Assembly (NCBI RefSeq): GCF_019795155.1
Contig: NZ_JAILYN010000050.1
Coordinates: forward strand, 1 to 33,269
DNA length: 33,269 nucleotides
From: Marinobacterium arenosum
Lineage (GTDB): Bacteria; Pseudomonadota; Gammaproteobacteria; Pseudomonadales; Balneatricaceae
Reading direction: 5' to 3'
Below, one piece after another: positions 22,586 to 31,163 of this stretch (position 1 is the first letter of the stretch; each line of letters starts with the position of its first letter). A program made the position numbers and the translations under genes. The notes below the pieces were generated by a model. That model worked only from the letters and a program-made list of their open reading frames with translations, did not search any database and was not told where the DNA came from.

Positions 22586-23683
22586 TCAGTCCTCGACGAT
22601 CGAGATGGTCGGAATCTGGCCGCTGTCGGCCACCCGCTTGACCAGCGAGGCGGCCAGCTTACGGGCGATATCGCGGTACAGCTGCGCCGCCTGGCTGTCC
22701 GGCTCAGCCACCACTGTCGGATGGCCGCCATCGGCCTGCTGGCGGATACTCATGGCCAGCGGCAGGCTGCCAAGCATCTGGGTATCGTACTGGGCGGCCA
22801 CCTTGTCGCCGCCGCCCTCGCCGAAGATATGCTCGGCATGGCCGCAGTTGGAGCAGATATGCACGCTCATGTTCTCGACGATGCCCAGCACCGGGATATC
22901 GACCTTGCGGAACATCTCGATCCCCTTGATCGCATCCAGCAGCGCGATATCCTGCGGCGTGGTCACCACCACCGAGCCGGATACCGGCACCTTCTGCGAC
23001 AGGGTCAGCTGGATATCGCCGGTGCCCGGCGGCATATCGATGAACAGGTAATCGAGATCCTGCCACTTGGTCTGGTTCAACAGCTGCTGCATGGCGCCAC
23101 TGACCATCGGCCCGCGCCACACCATCGGGGTGTTCTCATCCACCAGAAAGGCCATCGACATCGCCTGCAGCCCCTGGGCCTGCAGCGGGATAAAGTACTT
23201 CTCGTCGGGTGAGGACTGCGGCCGGGTACCGGCCGGCACACCGAGCATCTGGCCGAGGCTCGGACCGTAGATATCGGCATCCAGGATACCGACCCGCGCC
23301 CCCTCGGCGGCCATCGCCAACGCCAGGTTGACCGCGGTGGTCGACTTGCCGACCCCGCCCTTGCCTGAAGCGACCGCGATGATGTTCTTGACCCCCTGCA
23401 TCGACGCCAGATTGCGCGGCGACGGGTGCTGTTCGACCCGGTAACTGAACATTACCCGCACCTGCTCGACACCTTCGATCGCGGCACAGTGTTCGGCGAT
23501 CTGCGCGCGCAACTGGTCCGCAATGCCGGCAGCCGGATAGGGCATGATCACTTCCAGCACCAGCTCGCCGTTCGCCAGCGACACCTCGCCCAGCGCCCCC
23601 TGTTTCAACAACCCCTGCTGCAGGTAGGGATCGTTCACCCGGTTCAATGCCTGCTGTACCGCCGCCAGCGTGCTATCGCTCAT
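22586..23683 (-). CDS. apbC: Mrp/NBP35-type iron-sulfur cluster carrier ATPase
   Basis: The 365-residue protein has an N-terminal MIP18-like (DUF59) domain at about 5-80. The P-loop GTPase/ATPase domain follows with [10 protein letters not shown] at 106-115 (deviant Walker A), DADIYGPS and MPPGTGD. A CSNC motif sits near 273-276 and binds a bridging [4Fe-4S] cluster in the dimer. It carries and transfers Fe-S clusters in the cytosol. The ATG at 23683 has AAGGAG 8 bases before it, and the longer frame to 23749 has no good ribosome site. It overlaps no neighbour but shares its region with dcd, as in related genomes. Confidence 0.94.
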   Translation of the reverse strand: MSDSTLAAVQQALNRVNDPYLQQGLLKQGALGEVSLANGELVLEVIMPYPAAGIADQLRAQIAEHCAAIEGVEQVRVMFSYRVEQHPSPRNLASMQGVKNIIAVASGKGGVGKSTTAVNLALAMAAEGARVGILDADIYGPSLGQMLGVPAGTRPQSSPDEKYFIPLQAQGLQAMSMAFLVDENTPMVWRGPMVSGAMQQLLNQTKWQDLDYLFIDMPPGTGDIQLTLSQKVPVSGSVVVTTPQDIALLDAIKGIEMFRKVDIPVLGIVENMSVHICSNCGHAEHIFGEGGGDKVAAQYDTQMLGSLPLAMSIRQQADGGHPTVVAEPDSQAAQLYRDIARKLAASLVKRVADSGQIPTISIVED

Positions 23684-23776
23684 GCCGTTGTCTCCTTGAG
23701 GACTACGTTTTCCAAACAGTTTCTTGAACATCATCCAATAACCAAGCAAATATGTCAGGATTATTCCACACTCCCA

Positions 23777-26700
23777 TTAGCAAGCGCCAGCGCAAAGCGC
23801 TTCCGCCAGCTCCCGCGAGCTACGGTAGTCGGTCTTGCCGGAGCCCAGCACCGGCACCTGCGGCACCGGGTAGATCGCCGCCGGCACCATCAGCGGCGCC
23901 AAACCGTTCTGCACCAGCTGCTGACGCACCACCGTCGGCTCATGCTCCCCCTCCAGCAGCAGCACCAGTTTCTCGCCCTTCTTGGCATCCGGCAAATTGA
24001 CCGCCACCAGCGGCAGCTCCGGTGCCTGCAGGCAGCTGCGCACCCCCTGCTCGACGGCGCTGAGACTGACCATCTCGCCGCCCAGCTTGGCGAAGCGGGA
24101 ATAACGGTCGACGATAGTCAGGAAGCCGTCCTCATCAAGATGGCCTTTGTCGCCGGACTTGTACCAGCGGATACCATCCAGTTCGACCACCGCGTCGGCG
24201 GTTTTCTGCGGCGCGTTCAGGTAGCCCTTCATGATCTGGCTTCCGCCGATCAGGATCAGCCCGTCCTCGCCGACCGGCAACTGCTCCAGGGTATCCGGAT
24301 CGACGATCCGGAAAGTAGAGCCAGGCAGCGGCATGCCGACCGTACCAGGCTTACTGCCGACCTGAACGGTCCACCACTGGGTGTCCAGCTCGTCCGGCAG
24401 GTTGACGCTGGCCACCGGGGTGGTTTCGGTGCAGCCGTAGCCCTCGACGATCGGCACATGGAACTTGCCCTCGAACGCCGCCCGCACCTGATCGTCCAGC
24501 TTCTCGGCGCCGGCCACCACCACCCGCAGCGACTTGAACATCAGCGGATGCACCTTGCTGTTGCGGGTATAGAGCCGCAGGAAGGTGGAGGTGGCGCACA
24601 TGAAGGTCGCCTTGTAGCGCGCTACCCCCTTGGCGATATTGACCGCGTCGGTCGGGTCCGGGTGGCAGACCACCGGAATCCCTTCGATCAGCGGCAACAG
24701 GCCGGTCACCGTCAGGCCGAAGGCATGGAACAGCGGCAGGGTCGCCATCATGCACTCCTGCTCCTGCACGTTCAGCACGTCGGACACCTGGCGCAGGTTG
24801 GCCATGATATTGCGGTGGCTCAGCATCACTCCCTTCGGCGCCCCCTCGCTGCCGGAGGAGAACATGATCGCCGCGGTATCGTCCAGCTGACGACGGGCAC
24901 AGAGCAACCGCTGCAGCAACCAGGTCGGCAACAGCGACACCATCGCCAGGGTGCCGAGCGCCTCCGCCTTGCCGATATGGGCCTTGATATCCTCCATATA
25001 GAGGATGGTGCGGCCTTCAAACAGCGGGTCCAGATCGATACCGCGCCCCTTCAGTTTCTTGACGAACTTATGGGCGGTGACGATGGTATCCACCTCGGCC
25101 TGCTCCAGCGCCGCCAACAGCGCCTGCTGACTGGCGGTGAAGTTCAGGTTGACCACCGTTTTGCCGGCCATCAACGCCGCCATATTGGCGATCGAACCGG
25201 CACTGGAGGTCGGCATCAGCAAGCCCAGGTTCGGCGCCTTGACCCTGGCCAGCCGGCGCGAGAACAGCGTGCAGGCGGTCAGTAGCTTGCGTCGGCTGAG
25301 CGGTTCGCCCTGCACATCGGCGATCGCCATATCGGACATCCCGTAGCGGGCCGAGCGGACGAAGGCATGGGCCAGCGGCTCCAGGCTGTCGGTATGCTGC
25401 TGCCAGGCGCTGATCGACAGCTCATGGACCCGCGCCTTGACCTGCGCGGCACTGCTGTCGATCGCCATCGGCTCACCGAAGGCGACGATCAGGTCACGCT
25501 TGAGGCCCCGGCTACGCAGGCTGCGCAGCCGTTCGGTGGAGCGGGAGAAGCGGCTGCCCCAGAGGCCGCGCAGGTAGAACGGCACGATGACCCCGTCGGC
25601 GCCCTCGCAGGCCCACTCGAAGCCGCGCTTGAAGGAGGCCAGTTGACCGTTGTGGCTGATCGCCCCTTCCGGGAACAGGCAGACCACCTCGCCACGATTG
25701 AGCCGCTGGTTGATCTGCTGCATCGCGCTGCGGCTGTTGCCGGACGAGATCGGGATCACCCCGTACAGGTCCAGGAACCATTTCAGATACCAGCGCTCAT
25801 AGATCGCCCGCTCCATCACGAAGGTTACATGGCGCGGGCAGGCCAGCTGGACAATCGCCCAGTCCAGCCAACTGATATGGTTGCCCAGCAACAACACCCC
25901 CTGTCCCTCCGCCGGCATGTTTTCGAAACCCAGCACCTCCAACCGGTACTTGCGGTTCAGCAGTAGCGCGAACATCCGCCGGATCATCGCCTGCGGCAGC
26001 AGCACGATCGCCGCCACCGCGCCCAGCACGCCAAACAACGCCAGCAACCAGAGCAACCAGAGGCCGTCGACACCCATATAAGCACAGAATACCGTCAGGC
26101 CAAGCGCCAGCAGCATGGCGCTCTTCTCGGTGAAGTTGTAGCCCGCCAGAATACGGCCCAGTTCGGCTTTACCGGCGTTGAACTGCACCAGCGCATTCAG
26201 CGGAATCACCGCCAGTGCCCCGCTGATACCGATCAGCAGGAACGCGCCGGCCTGCAACGGCATCGAACGCAGCTGCGGCAGCAGTATCAGTCCCAGCGCC
26301 ACGCCGACCGCGCCAACCGGAATCAGGCTGAGGTTGATATAGTGGCGCGACCAACGGCTGGCCAGCGCCGAGCCGATCATGATGCCGATGCCGGACAGCG
26401 CCATCACGCTCTGGATCACGAAGGTGTTGTGCTGGTCCATATGTTCTTCGGCAAAGGCCGGGAACACCGCCAGCATCACCTGACTGATCGACCAGAACAG
26501 CGCCAGCCCCAATACCGACAGGATGATCGGCTTCTTGTCGGTCAGCAGGCCGAGGTTGTCGCGCAGCATCCGGCCGCGGCGGTAGCCGGCCCAGTCGAAG
26601 CGGGAGTCACGGTCGGTATCACGCAGCTGCGGCAGCCGGTACGCCAGATAAAGTTCCAGCACCGAACCGGCAACCAGCAGCCAGCCCAGCGGCGCCACCG

Positions 26701-27238
26701 TCAACAGGCTGTCCTGCGGGTTCATCGCCGGCGCCCCCTCCAGGCGCAATTCGAACAACGCGGAAAACACCACGATACCGGACAGGATCGCCACCATCGT
26801 AGCCGCCTGCACCCAACTGTTACCGGCGGTCAGGTTGTCGGTGCCGACCAGCTCCTTGATAAAGCCATACTTGGCCGGGCCGTAGATCGCGCTCTGCAGC
26901 GCCAGCACGAAGGTCAGTGCGAAGGCCGGCACGAACAGCCCCAGGTAGTAACAGGCGGTAATCGCCAGGGTGATGCCGACCGCCGCCCAGGCGGAGTAAC
27001 GCATCACCCGGTTTTTGGGGTACTTGTCGGAGATATAGCCGGCCGGCGTCAGCAACATCACGAACGGCAGCAGGATCAGCCCGTTGACCACCGCCGTCAG
27101 CAAGATCTGCAACTCGCCATCATAGGCCTTGAACAGGGTGTTCTGGATGATGATCTTGTGGCCCAAGTCGACAAAGGCGTTGATAAAGGCCACCGCCACG
27201 AAGGCCAGGAATCCCTTGATAGTCAGCAACTCTTTCAT
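23777..27238 (-). CDS. aas: Fused LplT-like/PlsC/acyl-ACP synthetase (Aas-type) lipid remodelling protein
   Basis: The 1153-residue protein has three parts. An MFS/LplT-like lysophospholipid flippase domain spans about 1-420. A PlsC-type acyltransferase (about 430-640) shows NHISWLD with His454 and Asp459, and FPEG. An AMP-forming acyl-ACP/acyl-CoA synthetase (about 650-1150) shows FSSGSEGAPKG, EGYGCTETTP and YKSGDKGHLDEDGF. Together they import and reacylate lysophospholipids, mainly 2-acyl-GPE, with fatty acids activated on ACP. In E. coli the flippase is the separate LplT; here all are one chain. AAGGAG overlaps the tetR stop, so the pair is an operon controlled by TetR. Confidence 0.9.
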   Translation of the reverse strand: MKELLTIKGFLAFVAVAFINAFVDLGHKIIIQNTLFKAYDGELQILLTAVVNGLILLPFVMLLTPAGYISDKYPKNRVMRYSAWAAVGITLAITACYYLGLFVPAFALTFVLALQSAIYGPAKYGFIKELVGTDNLTAGNSWVQAATMVAILSGIVVFSALFELRLEGAPAMNPQDSLLTVAPLGWLLVAGSVLELYLAYRLPQLRDTDRDSRFDWAGYRRGRMLRDNLGLLTDKKPIILSVLGLALFWSISQVMLAVFPAFAEEHMDQHNTFVIQSVMALSGIGIMIGSALASRWSRHYINLSLIPVGAVGVALGLILLPQLRSMPLQAGAFLLIGISGALAVIPLNALVQFNAGKAELGRILAGYNFTEKSAMLLALGLTVFCAYMGVDGLWLLWLLALFGVLGAVAAIVLLPQAMIRRMFALLLNRKYRLEVLGFENMPAEGQGVLLLGNHISWLDWAIVQLACPRHVTFVMERAIYERWYLKWFLDLYGVIPISSGNSRSAMQQINQRLNRGEVVCLFPEGAISHNGQLASFKRGFEWACEGADGVIVPFYLRGLWGSRFSRSTERLRSLRSRGLKRDLIVAFGEPMAIDSSAAQVKARVHELSISAWQQHTDSLEPLAHAFVRSARYGMSDMAIADVQGEPLSRRKLLTACTLFSRRLARVKAPNLGLLMPTSSAGSIANMAALMAGKTVVNLNFTASQQALLAALEQAEVDTIVTAHKFVKKLKGRGIDLDPLFEGRTILYMEDIKAHIGKAEALGTLAMVSLLPTWLLQRLLCARRQLDDTAAIMFSSGSEGAPKGVMLSHRNIMANLRQVSDVLNVQEQECMMATLPLFHAFGLTVTGLLPLIEGIPVVCHPDPTDAVNIAKGVARYKATFMCATSTFLRLYTRNSKVHPLMFKSLRVVVAGAEKLDDQVRAAFEGKFHVPIVEGYGCTETTPVASVNLPDELDTQWWTVQVGSKPGTVGMPLPGSTFRIVDPDTLEQLPVGEDGLILIGGSQIMKGYLNAPQKTADAVVELDGIRWYKSGDKGHLDEDGFLTIVDRYSRFAKLGGEMVSLSAVEQGVRSCLQAPELPLVAVNLPDAKKGEKLVLLLEGEHEPTVVRQQLVQNGLAPLMVPAAIYPVPQVPVLGSGKTDYRSSRELAEALCAGAC

Positions 27239-27250
27239 CGGTTGAACTCC

Positions 27251-27847
27251 TTATCCGCGCCAGCCGTCAAGGTAGCGGTCGATCAGGTCGGTTACCATCC
27301 GCCCGGCGCTGCCGGGGTCGGCATGAAACAGCTTGTCCTTGCTGCTGAGCACCGCGACGCCATGCACGCCGCTCCACAGGGTTCGGGCCGCCAGCTCGAT
27401 CTCCTGCGCCGGCTGCTCCGGCAGCAGTGCCGCCAATGGCTGCTCGATCAAACCGAACAGTTGCGCGATCGCACCGTCCAGTTCAACCGGTGTCGCCAGC
27501 TCCGCCGGGCTACGATGCTCGAACAGCAACGACCAGCGCTGCGGCTGTTGCCCGGCAAACTGCAGGTAGCCCAGCGCATAAGCCTTCAACGCCTCGCGCG
27601 GCGGTTTGCCGTCATGCGGCGCCAGCGCCTGCAGCAGCTGCTGCAGGGTACGGCTGTTGATCTGCCAACAGAGATCATCGTAGTTGCGAAACAGCTGGTA
27701 CAGCGAGCCGACCGAGTAACCGATCGCCGCGGCGATCTTGCGAGTGCTGAGCGCTTCCGCGCCCTGCTCGTCGAGCAGCCGCTCGGCGGCCTGCAGCGCC
27801 ATCTGCTGCAGTTCGTCGCGGCTGTGATCGTTACGTCGTGCCATCAT
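27251..27847 (-). CDS. TetR-family repressor of the lipid operon
   Basis: The 198-residue protein has the TetR helix-turn-helix at about 25-57 (ALSTRKIAAAIGYSVGSLYQLFRNYDDL). Its ligand domain, with LFEHRSP and LWSGVHGVAVL, resembles the WHG-type C-terminal domain. It starts at 27847 (a second ATG follows at 27844) with GAGGG upstream. Its stop is 12 bases before aas and overlaps the aas ribosome site. Three matching operators lie just upstream, one inside its own promoter, so autoregulation is expected. A lipid, fatty acid or acyl-CoA is a natural guess for the ligand, but this is inference. Confidence 0.9.
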   Translation of the reverse strand: MMARRNDHSRDELQQMALQAAERLLDEQGAEALSTRKIAAAIGYSVGSLYQLFRNYDDLCWQINSRTLQQLLQALAPHDGKPPREALKAYALGYLQFAGQQPQRWSLLFEHRSPAELATPVELDGAIAQLFGLIEQPLAALLPEQPAQEIELAARTLWSGVHGVAVLSSKDKLFHADPGSAGRMVTDLIDRYLDGWRG

Positions 27848-27860
27848 CTGGCCCTCACTC

Positions 27861-27875
27861 TTAAACAGCGTTCAA
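27861..27875. promoter_or_regulatory. TetR operator copy 1
   Basis: TTAAACAGCGTTCAA is a near-palindrome with half-site TTAAACA..., the first of three alike. It lies between the promoter and the tetR start, over the transcript leader. Confidence 0.65.
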
Positions 27876-27889
27876 TTGAGTTGCAATGA

Positions 27890-27918
27890 AAGATAGTGAA
27901 CAGCGTTTAATTTGTAAA
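27890..27918 (-). promoter_or_regulatory. tetR-aas promoter (-35 TTTACA, -10 TATCTT, 17-bp spacing)
   Basis: On the minus strand TTTACA (complement of 27913-27918) and TATCTT (complement of 27890-27895) are exactly 17 bp apart. They point toward tetR, about 43 bp from its start. The spacer is filled by operator copy 2. Confidence 0.65.
27896..27910. promoter_or_regulatory. TetR operator copy 2 (inside promoter spacer)
   Basis: GTGAACAGCGTTTAA shares ten of its core bases, GAACAGCGTT-like, with copies 1 and 3. It occupies 15 of the 17 spacer bases of the tetR promoter, which would block RNA polymerase directly. Confidence 0.7.
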
Positions 27919-27926
27919 GAAATAAA

Positions 27927-27941
27927 TTAAACACTGTTTAA
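27927..27941. promoter_or_regulatory. TetR operator copy 3
   Basis: TTAAACACTGTTTAA is the most symmetric copy, differing from a perfect palindrome only at the centre. It lies upstream of the -35, next to the 7-bp tandem repeat. The centre-to-centre distances of the three copies are 35 and 31 bp, about three helical turns. Confidence 0.7.
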
Positions 27942-27943
27942 TA

Positions 27944-27985
27944 GTTGTGAGTTGTGAGTTGTGAGTTGTGAGTTGTGAGTTGTGA
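27944..27985. repeat. Six perfect 7-bp tandem repeats (GTTGTGA)
   Basis: GTTGTGA is repeated six times without a change over 42 bp, starting 3 bases after operator copy 3. The period of 7 is not coding. It sits in the 335-bp spacer between tetR and mtgA, where a change in unit number would move upstream sequences relative to the operators. The remainder of that spacer (27986-28182) has no gene that I can support, only a TATAAT at 28151-28156 before mtgA. Confidence 0.92.
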
Positions 27986-28150
27986 TAGCCAGCCTTCGGC
28001 ATGTGGCCCCAAGCTCCAAGCTGTTAACTCAGGGCTCTGTGATTGGCCAGGAAACGCCGCTTTGCCCGGCTTATGTGCCAGCCCCTTCAACTGACAAAAA
28101 GAGCAAGTTCATTGAAAAATACGGGCAGGCAATCGAGTTGGCATTGACGT

Positions 28151-28156
28151 TATAAT
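28151..28156 (+). promoter_or_regulatory. Possible -10 element of mtgA
   Basis: TATAAT lies 27 bp before the mtgA start. No convincing -35 is found 16-18 bp upstream, so the promoter assignment rests on the -10 alone. Confidence 0.4.
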
Positions 28157-28182
28157 AGCCAGCCCCGATAGACCGACTCCGT

Positions 28183-28929
28183 ATGATGGCACGCAATTAC
28201 CGATCAACCCGCAAACGCTCCGCCGGCTTGCAGCGACGCCTGAAAAAATGGCTGTGGCTCGGTTTGCTGACCGTGGTGGGTGTGCCTTTACTGGGCTCGG
28301 TACTGCTGGTCAGCGGGTTGCGTTTTATCGATCCGCCGGTCTGGGCCTGGCAATTGCAACGCCAGATCTCGCCGCCAGCCAACTACCCGCAGGAGGTGCG
28401 CCACCAGTGGGTGCCGCTGGCGCAGATCGCCAAGCCGATGCAACTGGCGGTAATCGCCTCGGAAGATCAAAAGTTTCCACAGCATTTCGGCCTCGACCTG
28501 GAGTCGATCGAACGCGCGCTACAAGCCAACCGCGACGGCGGCAGGGTCCGTGGCGCCAGCACCCTGAGCCAGCAGACCGCCAAGAACCTGTTCCTGTGGC
28601 CGGCCAAAAGCTATATCCGCAAGGGGATCGAGGCCTGGTTTGCACTGTTGCTCGAGCTGATCTGCGGCAAGGAGCGGATCCTGGAGACCTATCTCAATAT
28701 CGCCGAATTCGGCCCCGGCATCTTCGGCGTGGAAGCGGCCAGCCAGCACTACTTCAACCGCCCGGCACGTGAACTCAGCGGCAATCAGGCTGCGCGGTTG
28801 GCAGCGGTGCTGCCCAATCCCTACCGGCTGCGGGTCCAGCCGCTCAGCCACTACATGGCCGAGCGCACCGACTGGATACAGCGGCAGATGCGCCAACTCG
28901 GCCTGCAGACCCTGGCCCAGCTGAACTAA
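28183..28929 (+). CDS. mtgA: Monofunctional peptidoglycan glycosyltransferase
   Basis: The 248-residue protein has a basic N-terminus and one membrane anchor (about 22-45), then a GT51 domain. Key elements are the catalytic Glu in ASEDQKF (Glu94), [15 protein letters not shown] (124-138), RKGIE (146-150) and [15 protein letters not shown] (163-177). It polymerises lipid II into glycan strands at the outer face of the inner membrane, without a transpeptidase domain. The length fits MtgA of other Proteobacteria. Two ATG codons adjoin at 28183 and 28186; either could be used. It is divergent from the tetR-aas operon. Confidence 0.95.
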   Translation: MMARNYRSTRKRSAGLQRRLKKWLWLGLLTVVGVPLLGSVLLVSGLRFIDPPVWAWQLQRQISPPANYPQEVRHQWVPLAQIAKPMQLAVIASEDQKFPQHFGLDLESIERALQANRDGGRVRGASTLSQQTAKNLFLWPAKSYIRKGIEAWFALLLELICGKERILETYLNIAEFGPGIFGVEAASQHYFNRPARELSGNQAARLAAVLPNPYRLRVQPLSHYMAERTDWIQRQMRQLGLQTLAQLN

Positions 28930-29017
28930 TCAGCAAATCCGCGCCAGATTCCCTTTGAGTTCATAGCCATAGCGGTATAGCTTTAGGAATACTCAGCCGT
29001 TAGGAAGGATGGTGGCC

Positions 29018-29281
29018 ATGAAAAAACTGAAGAACGAAGCGCTACTGGTGAAGGAAGCACTGCGAATCGGCGCGGTCTACGCCAAGTCCCGTGGCGTCGG
29101 CGAGTTCGAAAACACCGATTCCGCCAAGGCCAAGGTGGAGTACCTCTACCGCCTGCTGGTACACGACAAGCTTGTCCAGCCACTGGCCAAGGACCAGGAA
29201 AACGAACCCAATATGAAGCACAAGCTGGCGCTCTGGATCTCGCGCCAGCTGCCGGCCGACCACCCGCTGCTCAAAGACTAA
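29018..29281 (+). CDS. DUF5062-like small protein
   Basis: The 87-residue protein begins MKKLKNEALLVKEALRIGA and is mostly helical with no signal or membrane segment. Its length and the opening (KNEALLVKEALRIG.YAxxRG) recall the DUF5062 family of small conserved gammaproteobacterial proteins, whose role is unknown. GGAAGGA at 29003-29009 lies 8 bases before the ATG at 29018; a second in-frame ATG at 29009 is too close to it. It follows mtgA after 88 bp. Confidence 0.65.
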   Translation: MKKLKNEALLVKEALRIGAVYAKSRGVGEFENTDSAKAKVEYLYRLLVHDKLVQPLAKDQENEPNMKHKLALWISRQLPADHPLLKD

Positions 29282-29363
29282 CGGCATTTCCGCGCCTGAT
29301 CGGAGTGCACTGGAATCCCCTATCAGCATGACAACCGCGGTGCCGCACCGCTAAGGCCCTTCG

Positions 29364-30101
29364 TTGACCGAACTGTTCTACACCCTGCCCGATCTGCTGG
29401 CACTACTGGTCGTGATTGCCGGCATCGCCCTGCAGACCATCGTCGGTATCGGCTTCGGTCTGCTGGCGGCGCCACTGCTGTACCTGATCGACCCGGCTTT
29501 CGTGCCCGGCCCGATCCTGCTGCTGGCCGGCCTGCTGTCGCTGCTGGTGGTGCTGAAGCAACATCAGCAGCTGAGCTGGCGCCGGATAATGCCGGCAATC
29601 CTGGCACGCATTCCCGGCGCCTGGTTCGGCGCCCTGCTGCTGGTCAGTGCACCGGCGCCGCTGCTTGGCCTGCTGTTCGGCAGTGTGCTGCTGCTGGCGG
29701 TACTCTGCACCTGGCGCCGGTTCGAGCTGCCGCTGAACCGCACCAGCCTGACCATCGGCGGCTTCATCTCCGGCCTGATCGGCACCGCCACCTCGGTTGG
29801 CGGCCCGCCGATCGCGATGCTCTATATGAACAGCGACCGTCTCACCGCCCGCAACGAGATCGCCGCCTTCTTCCTGATCGGTACACCGCTGTCGCTGCTG
29901 ATGCTCGGCCTGGAGGGCGGTTTCGGTTTCAGCCAGTTGGCATTGAGCCTGAAGATGCTGCCGGGCCTGGCGATCGGCTGGGCACTGGGCACCCAGCTGG
30001 ACTCGCGGATCGATGCCCGCTCGGCCAAGCCGGCGATTCTGCTGATCTCGCTGCTGTCGGCACTGATGGTGCTCTGGGATGCCCTCAGCAGCCTGTTGTA
30101 G
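29364..30101 (+). CDS. TSUP-family (TauE/SafE-like) membrane permease
   Basis: The 245-residue polytopic protein has about seven to eight membrane segments arranged as two repeats. Repeat 1 has GIALQTIVGIGFGLLAAPLLYLIDP and repeat 2 has GFISGLIGTATSVGGPPIAMLYM, the paired G-rich signatures of the TauE/SafE (TSUP) family. Members move sulfite, sulfonates or other small organic anions; the substrate here is unknown. The start is TTG at 29364, since an in-frame stop (TAA, 29352-29354) lies just upstream and no ATG is near. TAAGG gives a modest ribosome site. It precedes minC by 113 bp. Confidence 0.85.
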   Translation: MTELFYTLPDLLALLVVIAGIALQTIVGIGFGLLAAPLLYLIDPAFVPGPILLLAGLLSLLVVLKQHQQLSWRRIMPAILARIPGAWFGALLLVSAPAPLLGLLFGSVLLLAVLCTWRRFELPLNRTSLTIGGFISGLIGTATSVGGPPIAMLYMNSDRLTARNEIAAFFLIGTPLSLLMLGLEGGFGFSQLALSLKMLPGLAIGWALGTQLDSRIDARSAKPAILLISLLSALMVLWDALSSLL

Positions 30102-30214
30102 CCTGGGAAATTTACCCTAACGCGCTGACCTTTAACGGCAATTGGGGTTTAATAGCGCCACTTTCACTCTGATCGATCCAGATCCACTGGATGCATAGCC
30201 ACTAAGGATTCCGT

Positions 30215-30952
30215 ATGAGCGATCTTAGCTTCCAGCTGAAAGGAAGTGTTGTCAGCATCATCATACTCGAGCTCTACCAGTTCACCCCGGCCGGTTTCGC
30301 CGATCAGTTGCGCGCCAAGATCGACCAGGCGCCGCAGTTCTTCGCCCAGTCGCCGGTGGTGATCTCACTGGAGAAACTGAACGCCCCGCTGGCCGATGAC
30401 GAGCCGTCCCAGCTGCTGGCACTGTGTCGCGAATTCGGTCTGCAACCGATGGCGTTCCGTGGCGGCGAAGTCAACGATGCGATCCGCGCCTGCGGCCTGC
30501 CCCAGCTGCCCAGTTCCAGCCGCGCCGACAGCGAACTGCAGATGCCGGCGCCGGTCGCCCCCGCCCCGCAACAGGCAGCACCGGAGGTGGTGGTCAAGAC
30601 GGTGGTCGAGGAGCGGGTGGTGCAGCGCCCGGCCAAGATTATCGAACGACCGGTGCGTTCCGGCCAGCAGGTCTATGCCGAAGGAGCCGACCTGATCATC
30701 CTGTCGCAGGTCAGCGAGGGCGCCGAGGTGATCGCCGACGGCAACATCCACATCTACGGTCCGCTGCGCGGCCGCGCGCTGGCCGGCGTCAAGGGCGACC
30801 AGCAGGCCCGCATCTTCTGCCAGCACATGGCCGCCGAGCTGGTCTCCATCGCCGGCAATTTCATGCTCAGCGACAGCCTGCGCAAGCAGCTGTGGCAGCA
30901 GCCCGCCCAGGTGGCGCTAAATGGCGACAGCTTGCATCTGAAAACGCTTTAA
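30215..30952 (+). CDS. minC: Septum site-determining protein MinC
   Basis: The 245-residue protein has an N-terminal inhibitory domain (about 1-105) that acts on FtsZ. A Pro/Ala-rich linker (about 107-145) follows, then the C-terminal beta-helical domain (about 146-245) with SGQQVYAEGADLIILSQVSEGAEVIADGNIHIYG and GRALAG, which binds MinD and FtsZ. It blocks division at cell poles with MinD. AAGGA lies 6 bases before the ATG. minD follows only after a 211-bp gap, longer than the few bases to tens of bases in many other minCDE clusters. Confidence 0.96.
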   Translation: MSDLSFQLKGSVVSIIILELYQFTPAGFADQLRAKIDQAPQFFAQSPVVISLEKLNAPLADDEPSQLLALCREFGLQPMAFRGGEVNDAIRACGLPQLPSSSRADSELQMPAPVAPAPQQAAPEVVVKTVVEERVVQRPAKIIERPVRSGQQVYAEGADLIILSQVSEGAEVIADGNIHIYGPLRGRALAGVKGDQQARIFCQHMAAELVSIAGNFMLSDSLRKQLWQQPAQVALNGDSLHLKTL

Positions 30953-31163
30953 TCGATACTCGCAGCCTGTCGGACTTAGCACTGATCTACTGTGAAAAAG
31001 ACGATTTTGGCCATTTTTTGAGCTCTTTTTCGTTAAATAGAACCACTATTCGCCTCAAAAGAACTCAAAAACTGTCTCAAAACGTCTTTCCCTCGCTACG
31101 ATCGGCCAAGCCCGGCAGGCTGCTCGCGAACCGTTAAAGACCACAAAATATAGGAGCTCCAGG

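Noticed and set aside
23426-25285. Long plus-strand frame of 619 codons opposite apbC and aas
   Set aside because: His/Gln/Arg-rich shadow spanning two well-supported genes on the other strand.
26342-27889. Long plus-strand frame of 515 codons opposite aas and tetR
   Set aside because: Same kind of shadow; it also crosses the tetR start and promoter.
27944-27985. CRISPR-like repeat array
   Set aside because: Unit of 7 bp with no spacers; it is a simple tandem repeat.
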